NCBI GenBank assembly: GCA_900549825.1
Contig: URQB01000021.1
Location: forward strand, 1-35,774
Length of the DNA stretch: 35,774 bases
Direction of reading: 5' to 3'
DNA from: an uncultured Oscillospiraceae bacterium
Lineage (GTDB): Bacteria; Bacillota; Clostridia; Oscillospirales; Acutalibacteraceae
In this document: positions 8,732 through 16,375 of the stretch, piece after piece
Layout: the number at the start of each line of letters is the position of its first letter
How positions within the stretch are numbered: the stretch's first letter is position 1
The notes under the pieces: model-generated
Database searches by the model: none
What the model saw: the letters and a program-made list of their open reading frames with translations, nothing else
What the model was told of the DNA's origin: nothing
Position numbers and translations under genes: made by a program

Positions 8732-9013
8732 ATGATGAAAAAGAGATATAAGCTTGCTTGCCTGCTGCTTGCGATGCTTTTCGCATTGACAGCGTGTGGT
8801 ACAGCACCTTCCACATCGTCCAGCTCTTCCCCGCCGCCGTCCAGTGCAAGCACCGTTTCGGGCGCGCCAACGCAGGGCGGTATCCTGAAAATTGCCGTGT
8901 CGGATGACTGGTCTACGTTTGACCCGTTTTTCCAGATCAGCCTGGCAAATCGTGTGTACAACCCGATGCTGTTTGAATCTCTGATTCGCTTAGGTTTCTT
9001 TACAAAGGCATAA
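8732..9013 (+). pseudogene. Truncated solute-binding lipoprotein (SBP family 5) of the ABC transporter
   Basis: Only 93 codons remain of a protein that is usually around 500 residues. A lipoprotein signal peptide ends at a lipobox ALTAC (Cys22). A Ser/Pro-rich linker follows, then the start of an SBP_bac_5 domain (GGILKIAVSDDWSTFDPFF..NPMLFESLIRLG). After LIRLG the sequence leaves the family and stops. The cut falls where the mobile element begins, so insertion, deletion or an assembly join removed the rest. The missing part is not found to the right of the element. Anchored in the membrane, the intact protein would deliver substrate to the permeases. Confidence 0.85.
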
Positions 9014-9050
9014 TCATAAATCACAACAAAAAACCGAGCCAACCTACACT

Positions 9051-9091
9051 AAAACGTCGCTTTTTCAAGAAAAAGGCGGCGTTTTTTTCAT
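9051..9091 (+). terminator. Rho-independent terminator at the left end of the element
   Basis: AACGTCGCTTTTTC / AAAAAGGCGGCGTT pairs with a short loop and ends in TTTTTTT. It would end transcription arriving from the transporter operon. The remaining bases to 9209 hold only the Shine-Dalgarno AAAAAGGAGG (9193-9202) of the next gene. Confidence 0.7.
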
Positions 9092-9209
9092 GGCCCGGTT
9101 TGGGAAAGGAGTGGTGCTGACTTAATACTAAAACGAAAGGGGGAATTTTTTAGCTGGCCGGGCCGGGAGGTCTGGCCTTTTTTCATCTCACGAAAAAGGA
9201 GGTTTGCCA

Positions 9210-10679
9210 ATGGCAGATGAAAAAGTAAACGTGAGCCCGGAGGAAAGGAAAACCCCGGAAGCTCCGGCTCCGTCCGGGCCGGGCGATCCGCCCGCGCCGG
9301 AACACACCGAGGGGCCCTCCACGCCGGAGCAGTCTGTTATCCCTGGTATGGGTGAGAACGCTCCCGCGCCGTCCGGCAAGGTAATCAACCTTTCGGACAT
9401 CCAGGCCGCTGATAAGGGCGGCAAGGAGGCTTCTGCTCCTGCCCCGGACAAGAAAGCGCCGGAGGCGGATAAGCCGCCGAAGCGCCGGGGCCGCCCGCCG
9501 AAAGAGCAGGCCGGGCCGACTGCGGAGAAAAAGGCGAAAGCGGCGGAGCCCCGCACAGGCCGCCCGTCTAAGGTTGACAAGGCGGCCCGTGAGGAGGCTC
9601 CGCCCTCTGTTCGGGACAAAGTGTCCAGAGGTAAGAAAGCCGACAAGGGCAAGGAAACGGGCTCCGGCGGTGCGCCTGCGTCAAAATCCGCTAAGACGGT
9701 AAAGCCGGGCAAGGCCGCTCCCGTCAAGGAGGCGGCAGTCCCGCCCCCGGAGATCAAGCTGCCGCCCACGCCGGAGGTGCCGCCCCGCCCGGTGGAAGAG
9801 GGAAAAATTGTCTATCTGAAAATGTCGGAGCTTCACCCGTTCCATACGTTCCGGGAGCATCCCTACAAGGTGCAGGACGATAAGGCGATGGACGATCTGG
9901 TGGGGACGATCAAGGAACACGGCATTATGACCCCCGCCACCGTCCGCCCGGAAAAGGACGGCAAGGGCTATGAGATTATCGCGGGCCACCGCCGCCATCA
10001 TGGTGGTACACGGGCCGGGCTGGAGGAAATGCCCTGTATCGTCCGGGAGATGACCGATCTTGAAGCTGTCCGGGAAATGCGTAACAGCAACAAACAGCGC
10101 GGCGATCCCCTCCCCAGCGAGCTGGCAAAGCTCCTGGATTTGGAGGTGGAGGCCATCAAGCGCCAGGGGGCCCGCCCGAAAAATGAGAAAGAGGCCGAGG
10201 CCCTGGGTAAGCTCTCGGTGGAGATCGTGGGTAAGGATCACGACATGAACTATAAAAAGGTCATGCGGTATATCCGCCTGAACTCCCTGGTGCCGGAGCT
10301 TCTGGACAAGGTGGACGCAAAGCAGATGGGCTTTATGCCTGCTGTGGAGATCTCGTATATCAGGCCGGAAAACCAGCGGCTGATCGCTGTTTCCATTGAC
10401 GGGGAGCAGTCCTCCCCCTCGGTGGCCCAGGCAAAGCGGCTCCACGAGCTGGACAAGGAGGGCAAGCTCAACGGCGATGTGATTGACGGTATTCTGAGTG
10501 AAGAGAAAAAGGAGGATCGCGGTGTGATTATTTCGACTGCTGAACTGTCTAAGTATTTCGGCAAGGAGGTCACTCCTGCCAAAATGAAGGAGCAGATCAT
10601 GGCTCTGCTGGACGAGTGGAAAGAGAAACAGCCGCCCGAACTGGCAAAGCCGGACAAGAAAAAGGACTTGGAGAAGTAA
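9210..10679 (+). CDS. ParB/RepB-like partition protein of the mobile element
   Basis: 489 residues. About the first 190 are low-complexity, rich in Pro, Ala and Lys, with AT-hook-like cores (KRRGRPPKEQ and RTGRPSKVDK). A ParB nuclease-type domain follows (KMSELHPFHTFREHPY to about residue 300), with the phosphate-contacting motif IIAGHRRHHGGTRAG. The KorB/HTH-like remainder continues to the C-terminus. Such proteins maintain clostridial conjugative elements while excised. No ParA partner is present next to it. The start ATG 9210 is chosen over upstream codons because of the perfect Shine-Dalgarno at 9193-9202. Confidence 0.88.
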   Translation: MADEKVNVSPEERKTPEAPAPSGPGDPPAPEHTEGPSTPEQSVIPGMGENAPAPSGKVINLSDIQAADKGGKEASAPAPDKKAPEADKPPKRRGRPPKEQAGPTAEKKAKAAEPRTGRPSKVDKAAREEAPPSVRDKVSRGKKADKGKETGSGGAPASKSAKTVKPGKAAPVKEAAVPPPEIKLPPTPEVPPRPVEEGKIVYLKMSELHPFHTFREHPYKVQDDKAMDDLVGTIKEHGIMTPATVRPEKDGKGYEIIAGHRRHHGGTRAGLEEMPCIVREMTDLEAVREMRNSNKQRGDPLPSELAKLLDLEVEAIKRQGARPKNEKEAEALGKLSVEIVGKDHDMNYKKVMRYIRLNSLVPELLDKVDAKQMGFMPAVEISYIRPENQRLIAVSIDGEQSSPSVAQAKRLHELDKEGKLNGDVIDGILSEEKKEDRGVIISTAELSKYFGKEVTPAKMKEQIMALLDEWKEKQPPELAKPDKKKDLEK

Positions 10680-10689
10680 CCGGGCCCCG

Positions 10690-10712
10690 CTTCTGGACAC
10701 TTTGTCCAGAGG
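10690..10712. repeat. Palindrome copy 1 of the element's CTTCTGG family
   Basis: CTTCTGGACA / TGTCCAGAGG with a 3-base loop, directly after the parB-like stop. It may act as a terminator although no T-run follows. A related half-site lies inside the parB-like gene near 9619. Confidence 0.6.
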
Positions 10713-10746
10713 TAAGCGCCCCGCGCTTGGGATGGGCTCTGTGGTG

Positions 10747-10887
10747 ATATATCCCCCGTCGCCGCCTATATTCCTGCACAGCCGGGAGTGGGCCGTCAAG
10801 GGTGCAACGCACCGCCGCTTGCGGCGGCCTGCCCTTGACAGTCTGCCCCGGCTGTGCTACTTCCAGCGGCGCGGCGGGGGCATATAT
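10747..10887. repeat. Nested multi-arm inverted repeat between parB-like gene and mobC (candidate oriT or structured RNA)
   Basis: Four nested stems are visible. The outer one (10747-10762 with 10871-10887) has about 15 pairs and one bulge. GCACAGCCGGG (10776-10786) pairs perfectly with CCCGGCTGTGC (10847-10857). GTCAAGGG (10795-10802) pairs with CCCTTGAC (10832-10839). CCGCCGC (10812-10818) pairs with GCGGCGG (10821-10827). Inverted repeats next to a MobC gene are typical of transfer origins, but no nick site was identified. Confidence 0.6.
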
Positions 10888-10899
10888 CCTCCAGAGCCG

Positions 10900-10930
10900 C
10901 CCCCTTTCCCTGGATAGGGAAAGGGCGGGG
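10900..10930. repeat. Hairpin upstream of mobC
   Basis: CCCCTTTCCCT / AGGGAAAGGGCGGGG around a short loop. It lies beside the larger nested structure. The stretch to the mobC start at 11118 otherwise holds no gene, only the Shine-Dalgarno AGGAGG. Confidence 0.5.
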
Positions 10931-11117
10931 GGATAGGGTCGAACAGCTTCCTCTCAAATCGCTTTCTTTTCCAAAGCTGATGTGTGGACAATTAGCAATT
11001 TCAATTCCTTGCCCCACAAGGGTTTCCGGCCCCGGTTCTATGAGGGGTGGTATAGTATCATTCCCCAGGCCAGATTTACTGAAATACTGTCAAAATCTGA
11101 ATTTACAGGAGGTATCT

Positions 11118-11519
11118 ATGAGCGGCAAAAAGTCAGCGTCTCACAGCCTTGGAAGCCAGTCAACGCTGGTTGCTGGAAAAAAGCGTGTTCGGAGCACGTC
11201 CGTCTGTGTCTGGCTGTCCCCGGACGAACAGGCAAAAATCCGGGAGCGCATGGCAGATGTTGGAATCCGCAACCTTTCCGCCTATATGCGGAAAATGGCA
11301 CTCAACGGCTATGTGCTCCATGTAGACCTTGCGCCCGTTAAGGAGATTGTTTCCTTGCAGCGGCGCTGTGCGAATAATCTCAATCAAATTGCTGTTCGGG
11401 CAAATACCTACGGCGGAGTTAACCCCGATGAAATCAAGACCCTGAAAAAGAACTATTCGGATTTATGGGGGCCGCTCTCCAAACTGCTGGAGAAACTTTC
11501 GGAGGTGGTGGCGCTGTAA
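11118..11519 (+). CDS. MobC-like relaxosome accessory protein
   Basis: 133 residues. A ribbon-helix-helix-like N-terminal part contains VCVWLSPDEQAKIRERMADVGIRNLSAYMRKMALNG. The MobC core motif LQRRCANNLNQIAVRAN is near residue 85. MobC helps the relaxase open oriT during mobilisation. A relaxase gene normally follows directly, but here there is a palindrome and then cargo genes, so the mobilisation module is incomplete. The start ATG has AGGAGG at ideal spacing. Confidence 0.88.
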   Translation: MSGKKSASHSLGSQSTLVAGKKRVRSTSVCVWLSPDEQAKIRERMADVGIRNLSAYMRKMALNGYVLHVDLAPVKEIVSLQRRCANNLNQIAVRANTYGGVNPDEIKTLKKNYSDLWGPLSKLLEKLSEVVAL

Positions 11520-11561
11520 GCGCATAAGGCCCAGGAGCGTCAGCGATGGGGCCGCAGACAA

Positions 11562-11594
11562 GGGGACTTCTGGTCACGGTGACCAGAAGTCCCC
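11562..11594. repeat. Palindrome copy 2: perfect 16-base inverted repeat after mobC
   Basis: GGGGACTTCTGGTCAC (11562-11577) and GTGACCAGAAGTCCCC (11579-11594) are perfect complements around one base. It sits between the convergent mobC and WYL genes. The rest of 11520-11735 shows no gene. Confidence 0.85.
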
Positions 11595-11735
11595 GGCGGG
11601 TTTGGGGGCACCCCAACAAGCATTTTCGCCCTGCGAAAATCGCAAGTGTTATACACTTGCCCTGCTTGCCACTAACGCGTTTCTTCAGAAATTCCCGCAA
11701 AAATGCAGTGGTGTTCTTACTATGCTACTGGCCTT

Positions 11736-12668
11736 TTAATTATCGTATATCGCGGCCATATCCTGTATTTTGCGTTTTATTTCTGTGCGGATATGTAGTG
11801 GCTCAAGACACTCACATTTAGTTCCGAAACCGAGAAGAATATCATAGTGATAGTCGTTTTCAATAAATGGAAAATTCACAAAATAATGCTCATCGCCATC
11901 TGGTGTAAATTGGTCGAAGGTACAATATTCAAGCACTCTATCCAATATAGATTTATGTATGCGAATTTTGACTTCTGTTTGCATCGCTACCAAAATTTCC
12001 TCAAAATCCAAAATCGGTTTTTGATAATCTCGCGGGACAAAAGTTTCCTGTTCCATTTGTAGCTCTGACATACGGGATAGCCTGAATAGTCGATAGTCGT
12101 TTCTGGTACAGCAGTACCCATAAAAGTACCAATGGCTACTTTTTAATACAAGTTGATACGGTTCAACTGTCCGTACAGTTTTATTTCCACGGTGAGCTGT
12201 ATATTCAAAGGAAAGCAGTTTGCAGTCTTGTAAAGCTGTTCTAATCGTTTCTAAATATGGTCGTATATTTCTATTTCCTATCCATGGACTTAAATCTATG
12301 CAAATTTGATTCGTCTTTATTTCAATGTCTTTCGCTTTTTCAGCGGGGATAAAACTTTTAACTTTTGCAAGGGCGCTTACCAGTTCATCACCTCGTACCA
12401 TATTTGAAAGGCTGGAAAGTCCCATCAAGATTGCGGAAAGGTCAGCAGTCGAAAAAACTTTTTTATCAATTTTGTATTCCGGCATAATTTCAAAGCCGCC
12501 ACCAACTCCTGATATGGAACGGATAGGAATACCTGCTATATTGATTGCTTCTATATCTCGGTAAATTGTTCGAGACGAAACTTCAAACATACTTGCTAAT
12601 TCCTGCGCGCCTATGCGCTTTTTATTCAAGAGCATCATAATAATGCTAACAAGCCTGTCAACTTTCAT
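11736..12668 (-). CDS. YafY-type transcriptional regulator (HTH_11 and WYL domains)
   Basis: 310 residues. The N-terminal helix-turn-helix (about 1-60) includes IGAQELASMFEVSSRTIYRDIEAI. The WYL ligand-sensing domain (about 140-205) includes SSHWYFYGYCCTRNDYRLFRLSRM, and the WCX-type C-terminal part follows. WYL proteins often sense nucleic-acid-like or redox ligands and repress a neighbouring gene. It diverges from the DJ-1-like gene, and three CAACGAT-type half-sites lie between them, overlapping its own consensus promoter. Base composition is more AT-rich than the flanking element genes, which suggests separate acquisition. Confidence 0.92.
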   Translation of the reverse strand: MKVDRLVSIIMMLLNKKRIGAQELASMFEVSSRTIYRDIEAINIAGIPIRSISGVGGGFEIMPEYKIDKKVFSTADLSAILMGLSSLSNMVRGDELVSALAKVKSFIPAEKAKDIEIKTNQICIDLSPWIGNRNIRPYLETIRTALQDCKLLSFEYTAHRGNKTVRTVEPYQLVLKSSHWYFYGYCCTRNDYRLFRLSRMSELQMEQETFVPRDYQKPILDFEEILVAMQTEVKIRIHKSILDRVLEYCTFDQFTPDGDEHYFVNFPFIENDYHYDILLGFGTKCECLEPLHIRTEIKRKIQDMAAIYDN

Positions 12669-12684
12669 TTTGGCAGCCGCCTTT

Positions 12685-12734
12685 CAACGATCTTTTATAT
12701 ATTATAGATTGTTGCCATAGTGCTGTCAACGATT
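12685..12734 (-). promoter_or_regulatory. Consensus sigma-A promoter for the WYL gene with three CAACGAT half-sites
   Basis: On the minus strand TTGACA (12724-12729) and TATAAT (12701-12706) are separated by exactly 17 bases, a full consensus promoter. CAACGATC (12685-12692), GATTGTTG (12707-12714) and CAACGATT (12727-12734) form an alternating array over it. This is probably the WYL operator, giving autoregulation and control of the divergent gene. Confidence 0.7.
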
Positions 12735-12789
12735 GGATGATATGATAAGGACGCAAGCAAACCAAATGCGAAAGAAAAGGAAGGATGTT

Positions 12790-13422
12790 ATGTTCACAGT
12801 TTATGTATACGCTCTTGATACTCTGGCCGATTGGGAGTTGGGGTATGTTACAGCGGAATTAAATTCTGGGCGCTTTTTCAAAAAAGATGCGCCGAGAGTA
12901 TCAGTCAAAACAGTCAGCATTTCAAGGGAACCAGTCAAAACAATGGGCGGGCTGACCATTATTCCTGATTGTGTCATTAACGATATTGCAGTAAATGAGG
13001 AAAGCGCACTGCTGTTACCAGGCGCAAATACTTGGGATAATTCTAATCATGGAGCCATTATTGAAAAAGCAAGCGAGCTTCTTTCTGTGGGTGCTATGGT
13101 ATGTGCTATCTGTGGTGCGACTGCTGCGCTGGCAAATGCTGGCTTGCTGGATCAAAAGCTGCACACCAGCAACGGGGCAGGTTATCTCGAAATGGTTTCG
13201 CCCAGCTACAAGGGACAAGGTTTCTATGTTGACAAACCATCTGTCGCGGATCACAACCTGATTACCGCAAGTTCCACCGGGACCTTACTATGGGCAAAGC
13301 AAATCATTGAACGATTGAAAGTCTTTCAACCAGATACATTGGATGCCTGGTATGCGTATTTCAGTACCGGCGAAGCGCAACATTTCTTTGCTCTTATGCA
13401 AACTTTACCAGCAAGCAGATAA
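12790..13422 (+). CDS. DJ-1/PfpI (glutamine amidotransferase-like) family protein
   Basis: 210 residues from ATG 12790, which has GGAAGG just upstream. An earlier in-frame start at 12733 lies inside the operator region and is less likely. The nucleophile elbow VCAICGATAALANAG carries the conserved Cys, with the downstream HTSNGAGYLE and SSTGTLLWAKQII segments of the family. Members act as glyoxalase-like, chaperone or amidase enzymes, often in stress defence. It is divergent from and probably controlled by the WYL regulator. A terminator follows. The exact activity cannot be assigned. Confidence 0.88.
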   Translation: MFTVYVYALDTLADWELGYVTAELNSGRFFKKDAPRVSVKTVSISREPVKTMGGLTIIPDCVINDIAVNEESALLLPGANTWDNSNHGAIIEKASELLSVGAMVCAICGATAALANAGLLDQKLHTSNGAGYLEMVSPSYKGQGFYVDKPSVADHNLITASSTGTLLWAKQIIERLKVFQPDTLDAWYAYFSTGEAQHFFALMQTLPASR

Positions 13423-13503
13423 CTATTATCAGTCCAGTGGTATATAAAAACCGTTGTTTGGTGGCTGAAAATTGGTACGCCCTAAACAGGAAATAAGTGC
13501 CTT

Positions 13504-13545
13504 GCGGCGGTTTTGAAATAATATATTTCAAGCCGCCGCTTTCTT
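13504..13545 (+). terminator. Rho-independent terminator after the DJ-1-like gene
   Basis: GCGGCGGTTTTGAAATA pairs with TATTTCAAGCCGCCGC, followed by TTTCTTTT. The stretch 13546-13778 beyond it holds no supported gene. Confidence 0.85.
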
Positions 13546-13764
13546 TTGAAAAATGGAAAACGGAGGGTGTATTAAAGTCGCCCATTTTTGAGGACACGGC
13601 GGTATCCGGGAGGTATTGCCATGTCCTTTTCTCGTAGTCTGTTGTCAAAAAAAGCCTGCCCCCACTAGCGGGAAGCCCTGACCGCAACTGCGAAAATTGT
13701 AATATTCTGCTGCTTCCTCACGTCCGTATGGCCTTGTGCTGTGCGGGCGTTTTTATATCCCGCT

Positions 13765-13778
13765 ACTTCTGGTCACAG
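13765..13778. repeat. Palindrome copy 3, left arm, split by the insertion sequence
   Basis: ACTTCTGGTCAC (13765-13776) is identical to the arm of copy 2. Its partner CCAGAAGT lies at 15481-15488, beyond the IS. Removing the IS and one CAG target copy restores ACTTCTGG..CCAGAAGT around a 7-base loop. Confidence 0.8.
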
Positions 13779-13842
13779 TGAACTGCTCCCCGTCAAGTAG
13801 ACAGTGAAATAAAATATAAAATTGTGAAAAAGCCACAAAGAG

Positions 13843-14706
13843 TCAGGCCGCCCGGCATAGGGCATAGACCTCCATAGGCGTATGAACACCAAGGCGGCGC
13901 TGGAGGCGGGTGAAATTGTAGTAAACGATATACTCCCGGATCATCCGGCACAGCTGCTCCCGGCTGGTAAATTTTTTGCCGTAATACCGTTCCCGTTTGA
14001 GAATGCCCCAGAAGCCCTCCATGGGCCCGTTATCAATGCACTTGCCCACCCGGGACATACTCTGCGTCATCCCAGCCGCGGCCAGCTTGTCGTGAAACAC
14101 TCTGGTCGTATATTGAAAGCCCCTGTCGCTGTGAAACAGCGGGTGTGCATCGGGGTTGGCGGCAAGGGCCTGGTCCAGCGTCTCATGCACAAGGGCGCTG
14201 TCGTTGGCGTCCCGGAGGACAAAGGAGACGATCCGCCGGTCACAGAGATCCAGGATGGCGCTGAGGTAGAGCTTATGCACACTTGGACCCACATAATATT
14301 TGAACTCCGTCACATCCGTCAGCCACTTTTCGTTGGGCTTATCTGCATAAAACTGGCGGTTCAGCACGTTTTCCGCCAGATACTGCGGTTCCGAGGCCCG
14401 GCGGGTACAGCCGTGCCGGGTATATTTGATGGTGGAGCGAACGCCCAGACTGCGGCAAATGCGCAGCGCCCGCTTGTCGTTCACCGGGGCGCCGTAATAA
14501 CGCGCCAGATCGTCCCGGATGCGCCGGTAGCCCTTGTCCGGGTTCTCGGCGTGGATCTTCTTCACCAGTCCGGCCAGCCGCCTGTTTTCCACCGTGCGGG
14601 TGCCGGCTCTGCCGGAACGCCACCGGTAGTATCCGGCACGGGAGATATGCAGCGCACGGCACGCCTCTGTCACGGAGTACTTCTGTTCCTCCGCGGCCCG
14701 GCGCAC
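13843..14706 (-). CDS. IS3-family transposase OrfB, DDE integrase
   Basis: 287 residues from the first GTG. The frame stays open upstream as far as the slippery A7G site in orfA, so it is probably made as an OrfAB fusion. It has the HTH_21 region (YSVTEACRALHISRAGYYRW) and the rve catalytic core: Asp in WLTDVTEF, Asp in LFHSDRGFQYT, and Glu in GPMEGFWGILKRE. The end YNFTRLQRRLGVHTPMEVY is typical of the family. It performs strand transfer of the insertion sequence. Confidence 0.93.
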   Translation of the reverse strand: MRRAAEEQKYSVTEACRALHISRAGYYRWRSGRAGTRTVENRRLAGLVKKIHAENPDKGYRRIRDDLARYYGAPVNDKRALRICRSLGVRSTIKYTRHGCTRRASEPQYLAENVLNRQFYADKPNEKWLTDVTEFKYYVGPSVHKLYLSAILDLCDRRIVSFVLRDANDSALVHETLDQALAANPDAHPLFHSDRGFQYTTRVFHDKLAAAGMTQSMSRVGKCIDNGPMEGFWGILKRERYYGKKFTSREQLCRMIREYIVYYNFTRLQRRLGVHTPMEVYALCRAA

Positions 14707-14738
14707 TGCCTCATACTGCCGCTCCTGACGAAACTGTC

Positions 14739-15422
14739 TTAGCGATCCCCCCTCTTCAGCTCGTTCACTTTTTTTAGCAGATCCAACTCCATCTTCAGCA
14801 GATAGTTTTCCCGTTCCAGACGGGCGTTTTCGATCCGCAGCGCCTCCTCGGTCGTCCGGGGCGTTTGGGATGCCAAACGCTTCCCTCTCCGGTCCTCCAG
14901 ACCCGCCACGCCCATCTCCTGATACCGCTTTACCCAGTTTCGTACCACCTGGGCTGTTACGCCGTACCGTGCTGAGAGCTCAGAAAAGTTCTTTCCATCC
15001 TCCAGGTGTTCCCTGACTGCCCGGACTCGCTCCTCCAGGGTGTGTTTTCGACCCGCCATAGATGCCCCTCCTGTCTCTTTCGGGTTTTCTCTATGACGAT
15101 GATACTCCTTTACCCAGTCCAGAACAAGGTTCCCGGAGCGGAGTTTGTATTTTTCCGCGATGGCCATGGAGCTGCCCTGGCCGGACAGGTATTCCTCCAC
15201 AGCCTTTTGCCGGATATCCTCACTGTATCTCCGCCTTTGGGCGTTCCCATTCTCACAGAGTGCCGAAGCACCCTCCGCACGGTACCGGCTGATCCAGGTG
15301 TGCATCGTGGAATGGCCCACCCCGGCTCGCCGTGCCGCCTCCCGCATCCGCATCCGTCCCGCAAGACACTCCTGGATTAAATATTCCTTTTCTTTTGCAT
15401 CCAGTTCAATTCGTTTTCCCAT
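14739..15422 (-). CDS. IS3-family transposase OrfA with two helix-turn-helix modules
   Basis: 227 residues. Two HTH repeats (about 8-50 with AARRAGVGHSTMHTWISRY, and about 125-170 with LSARYGVTAQVVRNWVKRY) are followed by a C-terminal leucine-zipper-like helix (ENARLERENYLLKMELDLLKK). It binds the IS ends. Near the end, a run of seven A and one G (complement 14768-14775) forms a -1 slippery site A-AAA-AAG. The -1 frame from there leads without a stop into OrfB. Confidence 0.92.
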   Translation of the reverse strand: MGKRIELDAKEKEYLIQECLAGRMRMREAARRAGVGHSTMHTWISRYRAEGASALCENGNAQRRRYSEDIRQKAVEEYLSGQGSSMAIAEKYKLRSGNLVLDWVKEYHRHRENPKETGGASMAGRKHTLEERVRAVREHLEDGKNFSELSARYGVTAQVVRNWVKRYQEMGVAGLEDRRGKRLASQTPRTTEEALRIENARLERENYLLKMELDLLKKVNELKRGDR

Positions 15423-15522
15423 CCTTGCTCCCCTCGCTTTTACTATTTTCCTGTCTGCTTTATAGGGAGCATATCACAGTCCAGAAGTCCGGGGCGGCGT
15501 TCCTGGGTGTCGCTCCCCGCCT

Positions 15523-15566
15523 CCTCCATTTCGATCTGTCCCTTTCTGCCAATATCGAAATGGAGG
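15523..15566 (+). promoter_or_regulatory. Hairpin sequestering the ribosome binding site of the sigma-like gene
   Basis: CCTCCATTTCGAT (15523-15535) is a perfect complement of ATCGAAATGGAGG (15554-15566), a 13-pair stem with an 18-base loop. The 3' arm contains the GGAGG Shine-Dalgarno located 6 bases before the ATG at 15573. In the folded state the ribosome site would be hidden. Confidence 0.75.
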
Positions 15567-15572
15567 TTACTT

Positions 15573-15992
15573 ATGACAACTATTAAATTGAAGCGTTACT
15601 ACCCCTACCTAACCGAAAATATCACCCTAGAGGTTTCCGACGAAATCGCCGTCGTTCTCTCCACCGGGGGCCGCCTGTGCGACAGTTACAAGCGGCGCAA
15701 GCGGGAGCACGACGAGTGTTCCCTGGACGTTGACCCCGGCTTTGAGCCGGATGTGATGTTTCCGCCCCCGACCCCGGAGGAGATCATTCTGGACGAGGAA
15801 AACCGCTCCGTCCTCTACGCCGCCCTTGACCAGATCCCGCCCGTCCAGGCCCGGAGAGTGTATGCCCATTACATTCTGGGCAAGAGCAAAACTGAAATTG
15901 CCCGCGCCGAGAAGGTGGTGGAGAGTTCCATTTGCAGCAGTATCCGCCGGGGTGTAAAAAATCTTTCGGTAATTTTGAAAAATTTTCGTTGA
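15573..15992 (+). CDS. Sigma-70-like factor of the mobile element
   Basis: 139 residues. The C-terminal half has a sigma region 4-type helix-turn-helix (LYAALDQIPPVQARRVYAHYILGKSKTEIARAEKVVESSICSS, about 85-130, seen in two parts). The N-terminal half is short and lacks a clear full region 2. Proteins of this type occur just before excision genes in Tn916- and Tn1549-like elements and control element functions. The ATG 15573 is chosen over upstream codons for its GGAGG, which lies inside a 13-pair hairpin. The role is inferred from family and position. Confidence 0.8.
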   Translation: MTTIKLKRYYPYLTENITLEVSDEIAVVLSTGGRLCDSYKRRKREHDECSLDVDPGFEPDVMFPPPTPEEIILDEENRSVLYAALDQIPPVQARRVYAHYILGKSKTEIARAEKVVESSICSSIRRGVKNLSVILKNFR

Positions 15993-16375
15993 GGGGCACC
16001 CGAAATTGCCTAAAACCCGCCTGATAGGTAAGGAGGCTTATACACCAAGGACAACTGAATACACAGTATTCCAGGCACAAAACCTGCGTGAACAGCGACG
16101 AAAGGTGCGCCGCCAGGACAGCCCGCTTGAGGAGGTGACAAAAGCGGGCCGAGCGACCAACGCCAGCCTTTGACCCGGTCCTGGCAAGCCGGGCGCGATG
16201 ACAGCGCGGGGGACAATGAAACTTGCTCACGCCCTCCCATAGACTTGCGGGGGAGCTTCGCAATCCTGCGGAGCTATGACAGCCGGAGCCGCCGGCGGCC
16301 TGGGATGCTCCCCTGTGCCGGGGTGCGTGGCAAATACGGCGCAATCATGGATCGAAATGGATTTATCCTCGCTGA

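Larger units (their letters stand above)
13779..15476 (-). mobile_element. IS3-family insertion sequence (1698 bp) with terminal repeats and 3-bp target duplication
   Basis: The ends TGAACTGCTCCC (13779 on) and TGATATGCTCCC (reading inward from 15476 on the minus strand) match at 25 of 33 positions without gaps. Both ends begin TG, as in IS3 elements. The flanking triplets 13776-13778 and 15477-15479 are both CAG. It holds two overlapping-phase transposase frames on the minus strand and looks complete. The insertion is in the loop of an element palindrome. Confidence 0.9.

Noticed and set aside
9681..10799. Long minus-strand reading frame (372 codons) opposite the ParB-like gene
   Set aside because: It lies antisense to a gene with clear domains, has no ribosome site and no family features. 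It is a GC-driven shadow.
13394..13687. 97-codon minus-strand frame after the DJ-1-like gene
   Set aside because: It runs through a strong terminator hairpin and overlaps the DJ-1-like gene end. No motif or ribosome site.
16010..16345. Possible group II intron or remnant in the structured stretch
   Set aside because: No domain V consensus, no GTGYG-type 5' end and no reverse transcriptase gene.
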